Assembly: GCA_009809945.1 (NCBI GenBank) | Contig: WTPW01000694.1 | Span: 231,805-295,804 of the forward strand | Source: Gigaspora margarita | Taxonomy: Eukaryota > Glomeromycota > Glomeromycetes > Diversisporales > Gigasporaceae | Length of the DNA: 64,000 nt | Reading direction: 5' to 3' | Shown here: piece after piece, positions 11,398-22,989 of the stretch | Numbering within the stretch: position 1 is the first letter of the stretch | Layout of the letters: the number at the start of each line of letters is the position of its first letter | Notes under the pieces: model-generated | Database searches by the model: none | The model's input: the letters and a program-made list of their open reading frames with translations, nothing else | Told to the model about the DNA's origin: nothing | Translations under genes and position numbers: made by a program

Positions 11398-12256
11398 TTG
11401 CATATCTGCAAAAATTTAAAATTTGTTGTGGTCCACAACTTCTACAACACAATTTCAGACAATGGAGCTTCCTATATAGAATTATCAGAAACAGAAGAAC
11501 TAACATTGCAAAGAATTCTAGCTAAATCCTTTGATATGAGTTATCCTAACTTTGATCAAAGAAAAGCTATTGAAAACTTACAAAGAAACTTTGTTAAAAC
11601 TGCTAGACTTTGTAAAGAATATGTAATAGTAAAAAAAAAACTGAACTTGAACAGTTGAAGATTATTGCAAAGAATACTATAAAGAAGCTAATCCTTCTCC
11701 AGATCCAGAAACCCTACTTCTCCTATACATTCAATACCTGAGGCACATGGAACTATTAAATCTACTACACTCCTAATAATAGAGTTACCTATTATCACAC
11801 CTATTAAAACTGTTTTACCAGTTATAGAATTAGCTAAACTGATCTGACTACTTTAGAAACAGATTAAACAGCAAGTTTATATTATTACTCTTCTTCAAAA
11901 ACAAGCCAAAACCTTTAAATATTAGGACCAGACTATTAAAGTTCTACAGAACCAAGTTACTTACTTTGAAAATTTTTATCATAAATTAAGAACTTGTATA
12001 CTAAGTCTTCTGTAACTGAATCCAGTAACTAGAGTACTCAAAATTTTTGAATTATCTTGAGCATAATGAAAAACTACTCAAAGATAAAATAATTACAGAT
12101 CCAGAAATATTCGAGAAATATATAAGACTTAGGAAATTAGCCCAAAAGTAGGTTCTCGCACTACTAACCAAGGATTTTACTAATTTTCTCTATCATCTGA
12201 TTGGCTAGGATCATTTGTACCAATTTATATGTCATCTTCTAAATAAAATGTAACAT

Positions 12257-12491
12257 CTTAGTTAGGGTTAGAGTTAGAGTCAGAGGCAACATTATACTAA
12301 AATTTAGCAAGAAAATTTTTTTTGTTAGTGCATAAAAGATAATGTCTTAGGCAAGGTTTTGTGATAAGTGTAACTTTTCAAAAAAAAGCATTTGTTGTTT
12401 TGATCATTACATTACACCTGATCTTGCATCCTGATTGGTCAATATCGAAAATTTGGGGGAAAATTAGTAAAACCCTAACCAAGAAGCCCAG
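12257..12491. mobile_element. Small MITE with telomere-like TTAGGGTT ends, inside the LTR fossil
   Basis: The left boundary TTAGTTAGGGTTAGAG is mirrored by ACCCTAACCAAG near 12480. The interior does not fit the surrounding coding remnants. The ends are themselves telomere-like words. Confidence 0.4.
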
Positions 12492-13058
12492 TTGACAATT
12501 GCTTCTTGAATTTGCAGATCTCTTTACAAAAGATATGACCCAACTAGATAGAACTGATCTAGTCGTTCATCAAATATTTACTGATGATAGACCCCTATTA
12601 GCTCACAACCCTATATAGTACCTTTTACTAAAAAAATATTTATAAATGAAGAAGTACAATGAATATTGGATATTAAATTAATAAAATATTAAAAGGCTTT
12701 TGATGAATTAAAATACTGGTTAACTACTGCTCCTATTCTCATTTATCCAAACTATAGAAAAGAATTTATTCTCACTACTGATTCATCCTATGAAGAAATT
12801 GGAACTACCTTAAGCCAACTTTCTGATAATAAAAAGAAACACCCAATCACCTATGCTAGTAAAAGTTCAAAAAAAGAAGAAATAAATTATAGTGCTACTG
12901 AACTAGAATATGCTGTAATTGTATGGACCATTGAACATTTTTATAAATATTTTGGCACAAGTTATTTCACACTAGTTACAGATTACTTTGCACTTAAAAG
13001 GTTAAAATCATTACAACCTAAAGGTTATTGGATAATGAAACTCCAACTATATCATTTA

Positions 13059-14130
13059 CCAGGAACGGAGTGCAACGAAGTGTAGGGTTACCTGAAGAGT
13101 GAAATGATGTGAACAAATACAGTTATTTGATTGGTTATATTTTTACAAGACATTGTAGAATGCGATGTTCCCAATCTGCATTTTATATTAAACCAGTTTG
13201 ATATAACTTTTTTGCGTATGTACGTGCTATTTGTGCATAATTGACCTTAAAACGGACCATTTTTGGGTAAGTATTTCAAGTTTATGTTTTCTGCCTTTGA
13301 GTTACTGATTATCGCTGTAAGTATTGATTTTTAAGGGATTCTAGTATGTGATTACAGTAATAATAATTTTTTATTTGTCCATTGTTTATTATCATGCTTT
13401 CTTGATTTATGTGTTAACATTGAAGCTTGCTTTACTTGTTTTATTCAGAATTCTGTTTGGATTATCGATTGTGTATCGAGTCACTTGATATTTACTGGGA
13501 ACAGAGTGAAATGTAGTACCAGGAGAGGAGTATGAAATACGAAGTGCATGGTTATCTGAAGAGTGAAATGATGTAAGCAAATACGGTTCTTTGATTGGTT
13601 GTATTTTCACATGACGTTATGGAATGCGATGTTCCAGATTTGCTTTTTATGTTGAACCGGTTTGGTATGACTTTTTACGTATGTACGTGCTATTTGTGCG
13701 TGATTGTCCCTGCAAAGGGGACTATTTTTAAGTGAGTATTTTGGGTTTACATTTCATGCCTGTTTATCGTGTAGGGGATAGATGTTTAAGGGGTTCCGGT
13801 ATGTGGTTACAGTAATATTTATTTTTTGCTCAAAATCTTTTTTTAAAAACATCGAAATTCTATTTTATACCAGGAACGGAGTGCAATGAAGTGCATGGTT
13901 ATCTGAAGAGTGAAATGATGTGAACAAATACAGTTCTTTGATTGGTTATATTTTTGCATGAAATTGTGGAATGCGATAGTCCAATTTGCATTTTATATTA
14001 AACTGGTTTGATATGGCTTTCGTGAGTATGTACATGCATTCGTACATGATTATTCCTTAAAAGGACTATTTTAAGTAAGTATTTCAAGTTTTAAGTTGTG
14101 CCTCATTTTATTTGATTTATTTTTTATCTT
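13059..14130. repeat. Three tandem copies of an unknown 350-450 bp unit
   Basis: Each unit opens with TACCAGGAACGGAGTGCAA or a variant, followed by GGTTATCTGAAGAGTGAAAT, then a TTTGATTGGTTATATTTT stretch and GTATGTACGTGC. Copies begin near 13059, 13520 and 13869. The unit is less AT-rich than its surroundings and interrupts the LTR fossil between RNase H and integrase. A weak relative may lie near 36900. I do not recognise it. Confidence 0.6.
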
Positions 14131-14484
14131 ACCGGTGTTATTATAATAATATTTCTGCGCCCAAAAATCATAGCATTTCTTTATTCTGCCCCTGCTTTAT
14201 TTGATCGATCATTGTTACATTCAATCATCCTTAAACCTTTCAATTGACCTCTGTAATACATGTTACTCCTATTACCTTATTTAGATATCTTTGGGGGTAC
14301 AATTAATTAAATCTATCGTGATGCGTCGAATGTCTATATTAATAATCATCATGCCATCGCTTTTGTACACAGATCAATTATGTATAAATTATTATTGCTT
14401 CTTTTAGGGACGAATAAATATGAAGCATTTAAATATTATCGTCTTACTCCTCACACAAAGTAATAATACGATCATGTTTATAGG

Positions 14485-14760
14485 TGTTGAAGGGCAATTA
14501 GACTTTTAGTTGTTGTATCTCGATGACGAATTGATTGTGTAAGACAGAGAGAAGTTAAACTGACAATTGATTGGTGTAAATAATTTATATAGATTACAAA
14601 TGTATATAAGTCCGATGTGTTCACTCTTTGTGTATTGAGAGGTTTTTGTCCCTTATACATAATAGAGAGAGCAAGAATGAGGTATTAGATAGCATTAGAT
14701 ATTAGCTAAATGATTTCTTTATTAATAAAGTTTTCTTAATGAATGTTTATTATATCATAT
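14485..14760 (+). mobile_element. Possible solo LTR of a second family
   Basis: The stretch starts TGTTGAAGGGCAATTAG, contains a promoter-like TATATAAG near 14605 and AATAAAG near 14725, and could end in TATCA near 14759. This is the general layout of an LTR. No internal region or clear target duplication was found, so the call is tentative. It looks old. Confidence 0.3.
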
Positions 14761-15098
14761 CTCTTGGCTTTCATTTATTTTTGTATTGTTTCTTCGTATA
14801 TCCCATTTTGGTATATTTATAAACCTGACCTTATGTGTTCCTTCTCTTGTTCACTATCGCTAACCTAAATCTGGCCCTCTAATCTGACGCTTTCCCAAAT
14901 TTCAATAGTAATACTGGTTTTGTTTATTTATATACTGCTTGATTTCTAAAAAAATATATGTATATATATATTTTATAATATTTACTAATGCTATTTACAA
15001 CTTTGTTCTCTATATAAAATGCTTCCTATATCATATTTCATTATTATACCGAATAAGTTAATCTTTTAAACATAATTAAACAATAAACACTAAAAAAT

Positions 15099-15208
15099 GT
15101 ACATAGTGTTGGCACATGACCAATTAAAATACTAATATAATTAATGAATTCATACAACTCATTTTAGAATTTATTAATGTGATCTAGTTATATGCCAACT
15201 CTGTACAA
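15099..15208. mobile_element. 110-bp MITE with TGTACA ends
   Basis: TGTACATAGTGTTGGCACAT at left is mirrored by ATATGCCAACTCTGTACA at right, leaving an AT-rich interior of about 70 bp. Non-coding. Confidence 0.6.
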
Positions 15209-15900
15209 TACACATGTAAACTAACATAATTTATTAGTTAGTATTAATAAACTATTAAAATATTTCATTTTTAAAACTTCTAATATAATCTACTAATTCT
15301 TCCATTTCTGGTTTTGTGTGATAGCATCGCATAGCTACCTTATTACTATTATACACAAACCAGAAAGAATCCATTTGAATGTTCTTGATTACTACCCAGA
15401 CACACCCTCACTCTATTGACTCTACATAAATTTGAATCAATAGCAAAATCTTCTAGAATATTTAGAATTAGATATCTCTTCTCTAATTTAACTGAAAATT
15501 AACAAAAGACAATTGTTAATCAATCTAGATGATATGAAGTAAAAAATAAATTGCTATATAAAAAAATAAAAAAGACCCAAACAAACCTATCAGAGTTATC
15601 AAGTGGACTGAAGTTAAACCAATTTTGTATATGATGCATAGTAATCCTACTTCTAGACATTTAGAAACTGATGCTATGTATTATAAAATATCTGAACAAT
15701 ATTATTGGAACCAAATGTATAGAGATGTTCAGAATTATATTTGCTCTTGTGAAATATGCCAAAAACAAGAAAAAAGCAAGAGAAAGGAATCTCTTTACTC
15801 TATTCAAGTTGGAAGAGCCTTTGAATGTATAGGAATAGATATAGTTGGACCTTTCTCTAAAACTTCTCAGAATAATTGCTATATTATTGTTGCTACTAAT

Positions 15901-16192
15901 AGAACCCTGGACATCTCTCATATAGGTCATAACTGGATTTTGGCCAATTTTAACCTAATTTGCTAAAAATAACGAAATCTATTTACTTTAATAACTTCTA
16001 ATTTAGTAATCAGAATTGAATAAACTTTTTTGTTAGATGCACCTTACTAAGAGCTTCATTTTAAAAAAAGTTTATTCAAATTGGACCACTGCATGCCAAG
16101 ATAATTGCCAAAAACTGCTTTTGCTTCTCAAATTTTATGTGTTTTTGCTGAAAAATTTCAAGTATGACCTCTATACTAGATGTTCGGGTCCT
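15901..16192. mobile_element. 292-bp MITE with 8-bp target duplication, copy 1
   Basis: The ends are AGAACCCTGGACATCT at left and, on the other strand, AGGACCCGAACATCT at right. Flanks CTACTAAT (15893-15900) and CTACTTAT (16193-16200) match in 7 of 8 positions, as expected for a hAT-type insertion. A second full copy is at 63130-63401, and a related left end is at about 43917. It lies in the integrase region of the LTR fossil. Confidence 0.7.
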
Positions 16193-16721
16193 CTACTTAT
16201 TACCTCACTTACTAGCCAAAAGCCAAAGCTGTACCAGATGCAGATGCAGTAACGTTGGCTAATTTTATTTTTAAAAGAAACTGTTTATAGACATAGAGTA
16301 CCTATGATGATATACTTGGACAATAGAAAGAATTTGTTAGTGAAATCATGAGGATATTATGTGAAAAGTTCTTAATAATACATATATTCTCTTTACTCAA
16401 CTACCCACAAACCAACAGAATGGTTGAAAGATTAAATAGAACCCTTTGCAACTCTTTTGCAAAAGTTACAGAAAGTAATGAAGTACAGGATACCCATATA
16501 TCTGCTATACTATTTGCATATAGGACAAAATAACATGCAACTACAGAATATATCTCTTTCTACTTAGTATATGAATGACAAGCTATTTTACTAATTGAAA
16601 CTATTATCCCTATAGACCAGTTGATCCAGATGAAGAAGTTTCACTAGAAAATAGTAAATTACTATGAGCATTTAAGTTAATCAAAAAATAACTATATCAG
16701 CATAAAAATACTAGAATAAAT

Positions 16722-17724
16722 TAGTGATTTGACCCGGTTGGTCTATAATCAGATAACCAAACCGAACTAAAAAAATCTGGTTAACTGATTGAATAAAATG
16801 CTTAATTGGTTAAGCTGATATAATCGGTTGATAGTGGTGTAACCAGTTAACCTGACATAATCGGGTATATGGTTAATTGATTACAAAAATTGTTATACTA
16901 TGTAACAAGGTTTGCATAGTAGAGGTGCAGGTGCAGGAAGTTAAATAATTCGCTTTTGTTCAAATTATTAATTAAACCTTTGCTCAAATTATTCTTTCAT
17001 ATAACTTATTAAACCTTTGCTTAAATTATTTTTTTATATTACTTACTAAACCTTTGCTTAAATTATTTTTTATATAACTTATTAAACTTTCGTTTAAATT
17101 ATTTTTTTAAACTTTTGTTTAGATTTTTTTTATAATGCTTAACAAATATTACTTAAGTTATATATTAATATGCCTCCAAAGAAAATTTTTAAGCAAACTA
17201 TTATCAATGCTGTCATAAATCCAGGGTTTTCTTTTTCTCTTTCCTCATTCTTTTGGCTAGGTTCTGCCTGGTCGTGGTCTATCCACAATACTTCTTTTTG
17301 GCTATCTATTATAATTAAGCAAAAGAGCAGAACTTGAAAAAAATCATTAGTTTTATTGTTTTTTCATGTATGGTAAGTATCGATCCAGTTCTATGACTTG
17401 TATTAATTCCAATAGTTTGTCAATTTAAAGAATAAAATGATATTAGAAGCAGTATCAATTATGCAATATTAAAATAATTTATAACTTTTAAATTATGTTC
17501 CGGTTGACCCAGCTAAGCCGGATAACTCAGGTTAACTGAATTAACTGATTAGAAATTCTGATCCGGTTGCTTGATAATTCGGTCAACTGAATTAACTGAT
17601 TAGAAATTCTGTCCAGTTGCTAGATAACTCGGGTCAACTGAGTTACCTGAAATAATCCTGGTTAACCCAATTAGAATTGGGTAAACCAGCTCGGGTAACC
17701 GATTGATAATTTTGTTCTCAGTTC
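16722..17724. mobile_element. 1.0-kb element with GGTTAAC-rich ends and 17-bp target duplication
   Basis: A 17-bp direct repeat, AAAATACTAGAATAAAT at 16705-16721 and AAAACACTAGAATAAAT at 17725-17741, brackets it and marks a clean insertion. Both ends are built of variants of CCGGTTAACTGATT in opposite orientation (16730-16880 and 17495-17700). The middle is AT- and pyrimidine-rich with repeated CCTTTGCTTAAATTATT units (16975-17110). There is no open frame. A relative is at 46195-46660. The long duplication is unlike typical DNA transposons, and no poly-A tail is seen. Confidence 0.6.
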
Positions 17725-18925
17725 AAAACACTAGAATAAATACAACCAAATCTCAAAAGAAACAGAAAATTAGATTTGATTCCAAAATAAAAAAAGAAGA
17801 ATTTAAAATTAAAGACAAAGTTTGGGTACAAAAAAAAGATTTTGAAGCTTCTTGTTTAGGAAAATTTAAAGAAAAAAGAACTGAACCCTTTATTGTTAAA
17901 GATAAATTAAATGATGAAGCTTGCAAGCTTTGTGCACTAGATAGAAAAATATTAAAGCAGTATTACAATAGTGATCATCTTGTTAAATATTATGAAAATA
18001 GAATTGGCAACCTGTGATTGTTATTTAGAAGTTTTGGAGTAAATGCTTAAAACAGATCAGAAACACAGCTCTACCTCCTTAATTTGCTATGTGCAACAAT
18101 TTATTTTTTTATTTTTACTACAATTTTTGTAGAAATTTCCTTTTTTCTTTTTCCAAAGCAAAAACCCTGTTCTAGAAATGGAAACTTTTACCCTTCAACC
18201 TCAAGCCCTAATTATACTTGCAAATTTAGTTAAACTATAGAACCAAGACCCCTTATTATATCACAACAGTCTTGTTATTACTAGGAATCATGTTACAGTA
18301 ACTGACAATACAGATATTTTACTTTTTGTACAGTTCCCTACAGAAAATAGAAATTTGCACCAGAACTACTCTGCAGAAGTAGAACTGTATAAAGAACCAG
18401 AAACAGTTAATGAAGAAATAATTCTGCTACTTTTATCAAGCGAACCCCTAACTAATAAAAACCAAGATACTGCATTAAAAACAGATACTGTTCTTATAGA
18501 GCTTATTAAAGACCTAACAGAAGATAAACAAAATACTCTTTTATGAGAAAAAACTCTCTTGACTTTTGAATAGAAAGATCAAGTAAATAAAATAATAAAT
18601 CAGTTAAACCAAGAAATTCGAGAAAACCAAAGAAAAAAACAAGTTTGGACTCTTGAAGCTTGTTACTATTTAGGACAACTCTTAGAAGAATTTAAGGATG
18701 ATTCTAAGATCTTCAAAGAATTAAGAAACTCTTTAAAACTTCTCTAGCAACACAATAAACTTATAAGTTTTGGAAAAAAGCAAAATAAACCTACCAAGTT
18801 TTTCAAGATAAAGATTCTTCTTAGTTATATTATATCTAGTACCTATTTTTCAATAACTTGACCAGATTATCTGCTAATAACTTTGAAAGATTACTAGATC
18901 CAGAAACTTATGGAGTTCATTTAGA

Positions 18926-19300
18926 TGGTTGCTTGGCCAAAGTATAGTTTTATAGTTCTACAGTTTTATAGTTTTACAGTTTTATAGTTTTACAGTTTTA
19001 CAGTTTTATAGTTTTACCATTTTATAGTTTATTATTATATTATCATTAGTATTTTATTAGCTTTCCAAAATGTATATAAACTCTAGCTTTCTTTTCTTTT
19101 GTACATTAGACTCAGATTCCTCTCTTACTGTCTCTAATATTTAGAAATAGTTATCTAGCTTGAAAATTATCTTATAAATAAATAAATACTCTTTAATAAA
19201 TATATACTGAACTAATCTAGTGAAGTAATATTCCACTTGCATACTGCTTCATATCTGCTCTGACCCTTATAAGATCCCTGTAACTATGTGTTGTGTTGCA
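18926..19300 (+). repeat. 3' LTR of the Ty3/gypsy-type fossil
   Basis: It begins near TGGTTGCTTGGCCAAAGT, runs through a short tandem of the AGTTTTATAGTTTTAC type (18955-19030), and ends near GATCCCTGTAACTATGTG. The reverse-complement copy at 48063-48478 shares the same start, tandem and end, which identifies it as a repeated terminal unit. Confidence 0.65.
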
Positions 19301-19756
19301 AGTACTATATTGAAGGCTATAGTTGCTTGTAATAATATAATTACAATTTTGGTGCTTTTTAAAAAAAAGTAGATATTTTTTAACTGTCCCTTACTGTATT
19401 TTATTTAAAATATAAAAATATATTCATATTATTCAAACTCAAATAGTTTGCAAACTTTAAATCAAATTCAAACTAAACCTAATTGTTAAATTTGAATACA
19501 ATTTGAGTTTAAAAATAAATAAGTTTGAATTTGAGTTTGAATTTAAAATTAATAAAATTTTAAAATTTGTTAGATTTGAGTTTTAAGTTTGATCAAACTT
19601 AAACAAACTTAAACCAAACATTGGAGCTCTAGTTGAACCCAAAAAAAAGCATATATTTAGAGATATTTTATAGATTAGCATTTTGAAAAGTTGCATTTAG
19701 AATAGGCTAACTATATTTTTATATACTAATATAAAAAAAGATTTTGTTAAATTTAA
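19301..19756. other. AT-rich stretch, no gene
   Basis: Runs of CAAACT, TTTGAATTTGAG and related words in both orientations (19430-19620) suggest a decayed palindromic repeat. Nothing coding was recognised. Confidence 0.4.
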
Positions 19757-20063
19757 CAGGTTGCGATATTGCAGGTTAATATTTAAAAAAAATTTAAAAT
19801 TATTTTTAGTTAGGGTTAGGGTTCAAACTAGTATTAAAGTTAGGGTTAGAGGGCATATATATATGCAAAATTAAGTGCTAAAAACTTTTAATTAGAAGCC
19901 TGAACCTAGTTTACATAATGAAATTTCAAGATATTTAAAATTTTTGAATTTTTTTGTAAGTTTTCTAATTTTCATTCATTTTGTTATACAAGATCCTGTG
20001 ATCTAATTGGTCAATTATATTAATCTGCAATATCACAATCTGCGATATTTAGCAACCTTTTAT
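19757..20063. mobile_element. MITE with AGGTTGC ends and telomere-like core
   Basis: Left end AACAGGTTGCGATATTGCAG is mirrored at right by CTGCAATATCACAATCTGCG and AGCAACCTTT. TTAGGGTTAGGGTT occurs at about 19808 and again as TTAGGGTTAGAG near 19840. Non-coding. Confidence 0.55.
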
Positions 20064-20137
20064 AAAAAATATAATTATTAAATTGAACTATAAATATTTA
20101 AATTCTTAAAATATATAAATATAAGGTATTGCTATTT

Positions 20138-20665
20138 GGGGGCATCCATAAATAATATTATGTACTCTACATAGTAGCTCTTGACCCCTTCCCTAGACTA
20201 TACAAAAAAAATTTTAAAATCTGTATGTTTATATATATAATTTTATACAAACTTGAATTTATTATGATCCAGTGATCCAATTTGGATGATTTTGGTAACA
20301 TTCGATTCGTCTCTATGAGACGAATCTAATGGTACCAAAATCATTTCATATGGATCACTGAATCACGTGTTATTCACAAAATACTATTGATCTTATAGTA
20401 ATTTATAAGAAAACATAATAACCAATAGTATTTTATTAATAAACATGATCCAGTGATCCAAATCAAATGATTTTGGTACCATTCGAATCCTCTCCTCGAG
20501 ATGATTCGAATAGTAGCAAAATAATTCAATTAGGACTACTGGATCAAGTTTTAGACAAATTTTTATAAAAAATTGCGTTATATTTTGGGGGACCCCCCTA
20601 GATATTAGAAAATCATTATATTTTGGGGGACCCCCCTCATGCATAATGTTATTTATGGATGCCCC
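20138..20665. mobile_element. Nested MITE with GGGGGCATCCATAAATAA ends and twin hairpins
   Basis: GGGGGCATCCATAAATAATA at 20138 is mirrored by TTATTTATGGATGCCCC ending at 20665. It is flanked by TTT on both sides, a possible 3-bp duplication. Inside are two near-perfect hairpins of about 95 bp (20271-20366 and 20449-20546), both starting GATCCAGTGATCCAA and turning at TCGTCTC or TCCTCTC. It inserted into the foldback element around it. Confidence 0.7.
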
Positions 20666-20818
20666 TTTACACCATGGTTTTGCTATTTGCACTATAGATT
20701 TTGTGTTATATTAGATCATTAATCAATTTTTTCTATTTGTACTATGGTAATATATATTGCATTAGTAAAACTCAAAAACTTTTTTATAAATTACAATATA
20801 TAGAGTTGTATTATAAGA

Positions 20819-21250
20819 TTTTTCACAATTTTTGTGTAATTTTGGGCCTTTTTTTATATTATACCAATAAAAACTTATCTTTTTTATAGATTAACATATA
20901 GGGTGCAGGATAAAATTTTCACAATTTTTGTATAATCTTGGACCTTATATATAGTAGACCTGCTAATCTAATTTCATAATGCAGGCCAACCTAACCCTAA
21001 TCTTTTAGGGCCTTAACATAATGTGGGCCAAAATTTTACTATTTTTGTGTAATCTTGGGCCATTTTAATATTGCACCAATAAGAACTCAGCTTTTTTGTA
21101 GATTAACAACATGTAGAGGTACAAATAAGGTTTTCACAATTTTTGTATAACCTTGGGCCTTTTTTAATGTTGCACTAATAAAACTTAGCTTTTTTTGTAG
21201 ATTAGCAACATGTAAAGTGCAGAATAAAATTTTTAAAATTTTGTATAACT
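20819..21250. repeat. Tandem repeat, four units of about 100-118 bp
   Basis: The phrase TTTTCACAATTTTTGTATAA followed by TCTTGGGCC starts units near 20819, 20917, 21035 and 21141, with a partial fifth near 21228. Each unit continues with a segment like TTTTTTGTAGATTAACAACA. It forms the interior of the surrounding foldback element. Confidence 0.65.
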
Positions 21251-21518
21251 ATACTATAGTGCAATTAGAAAAGTTGATTAATAATCTAATGTTATACAAA
21301 ATCCATAGTGCAAATAGCAAAAGCCATAGTATAAATAGCAATATCCTAAGCATAATATACTATTGTAACTCTTGATAACTATAATTAGAAATAATAATAA
21401 ATAGAAATTACCAATAGTTTAATATAAAGATATAGTATATATTATTAATTTTTCTATTTTAGATAAAAAGAAACAAAAGATAATATTTATTTTATTTTTT
21501 TATATACTCTTTTTATTT

Positions 21519-22971
21519 TTTTATGTTTGTTTTTAAAGTGACTATTTTGGAGCATAGAATTTATTCAGTTTATATATTGAAAATTATACATGAAACTAGC
21601 TACACCTACAACTTTTGGTTGCCTATTTAAGTAGCCACCCAAAGGTTCTATTAGCTAACATATCTGCAACCAGAATTGGCACATCTATCTATTAGGATAA
21701 ATGAGAACAAGTCCATTGGCATTACTTCATTGCTCTATTGAGAATAATTTTTGAATGGAGTTAATAAAAATCACTAGATTATAATATAGTATTTGTTAAT
21801 AACTAATAACTAATTCCATTGGCTCTATTTGCTCTATTGGTTCTATTGGTTCTATTGGCTCTATTGGTTTGCAATTTTTTCAATAGAGTATATCTATTGT
21901 CAGCTTTGTCTGCAATCCATATACTAGTATTGCCTATTTAAACCCTCTGATATCTGCTTCTAGACCAATCTCAACTGCATTACTAGAATTTTTGTAGTAT
22001 ATATACAATTAGTTTAGATATTTCAAATCTTTTTCTTTTTGGTCCTTAGAGCTTTTTCAATGCACAATTCAGCTTATTTTTATTAAAAAACTTGGTAAAC
22101 TGATATTTGTTCCAATAGGTATTACCTATACTTAGTAACTTGTGCTATAATATTAACTAATACTTGCAGTTAGAGATATTATTAAACTGCTATTATTATC
22201 TACTTCTGCCCTTGTAAAGTTTGCTCTAACCCAATATATCTTTATTATTCTTCTGGTTCTTATATCAATATATCCCAAACTTCCAAACCAGTTTGTGAAA
22301 TATATTAAGTCTCTGGTATTAGATGCTATTATGGTTTTTCTTCTCTTGGTACCTACTTTCAGTATTGTTATTGAACATGCTTAGACAAAATCTTGATCAT
22401 ATTATACAAACATCAATTAAAATTTTATAATAACAACCTAATTTAATTTCTTGAAAAAAATATTTAGCTCTAATTTTATATATAATTTTATATTTTTAAA
22501 TAATATATTTTAATTTTATATAAGTTAAATATACTTGGATATTCTTGAACTTGAATATTAGATATTGCAAAAAAGGTCTTGGATATCAAAAATGCACAAT
22601 ACTATCTACTTATATAGCACAGTTTCTTTTTTTATAGTAGCCAGATTGGTGAACCCATTTTTTAAAGATCTTGTCATCTCTAGTTTCTAATATTCTGGTT
22701 TTGGTAGCATTGTTAAAGATTTTTTGCTATCTTCTTACTTGGAACTGCAAAACAGGTTTCTGTTTTTCTAGTTCCTTGAATTAGCATACAACTATGCCTA
22801 AAGCTTTTATTCAAGATAGTAGAACCAAGTTTATAAGTAATAGATCCAACCCATTGACAAAAAGCGGTTATTAGAACACAGGTTTATTTTTTAAGCATTG
22901 CTAGTAGGATTTGAACTCTAGATCTGCTACTTTGAGTAACAACTTAACAACTTCTCTAAGTCACTACATGC
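21519..22971 (-). mobile_element. SINE C: long tRNA-headed SINE, minus strand
   Basis: An 18-bp direct repeat, TATATACTCTTTTTATTT at 21501-21518 and 22972-22989, brackets the element. On the minus strand it opens with a tRNA-like head whose B box reads GAGTTCAAATCCTA (about 22906-22920), and it ends in a T-rich plus-strand tail at 21519-21535. Its distal part (21600-21690 and 21930-21980) matches, on the minus strand, the core of SINE A and SINE B: GAGGGTTTAAATAGGCAA, then GGTGGCTACTTAAATAGGCA. A segment rich in TCTATTGG words (21700-21900) looks like a later insertion into the core. Confidence 0.7.
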
Positions 22972-22989
22972 TATATACTCTTTTTATTT

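Larger units (their letters stand above)
11398..19300 (+). mobile_element. Ty3/gypsy-type LTR retrotransposon fossil, broken and heavily invaded
   Basis: Parts recognised in order: a possible gag-side segment (11.44-11.69 kb), a segment leading into reverse transcriptase (12.50-12.65 kb), an RNase H region (12.69-13.06 kb), the zinc-binding and core regions of integrase (15.6-15.9 and 16.35-16.53 kb), an integrase C-terminal region (17.70-18.02 kb), a further coding segment after integrase (18.18-18.9 kb) and a 3' LTR (about 18926-19300). RNase H before integrase fits the Ty3/gypsy order. At least four other elements have inserted. The element is broken in many places (well over ten) and looks old. 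No 5' LTR was found. Confidence 0.75.
20124..21345. mobile_element. Foldback element with TTGCTATTTGCACTATAG ends
   Basis: The left end (ATTGCTATTT, then after the nested element CATGGTTTTGCTATTTGCAC) is mirrored at 21250-21345, with inverted arms of about 70 bp including TTAGATCATTAATCAA. The interior is a tandem array (20819-21250). The element is split near its left end by another one at 20138-20665. Confidence 0.65.

Noticed and set aside
13407-13610. Minus-strand 67-codon frame
   Set aside because: It falls inside the triplicated unit and is not open in the other two copies as far as I can read.
14478-14660. Minus-strand 60-codon frame
   Set aside because: It overlaps a probable LTR-like stretch and has no recognisable family.
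19808-19850. True interstitial telomere or chromosome end
   Set aside because: Only two or three repeat units are present and they lie within inverted MITE ends.
20393-20692. Minus-strand 99-codon frame
   Set aside because: It runs through the second hairpin and the end of a MITE.
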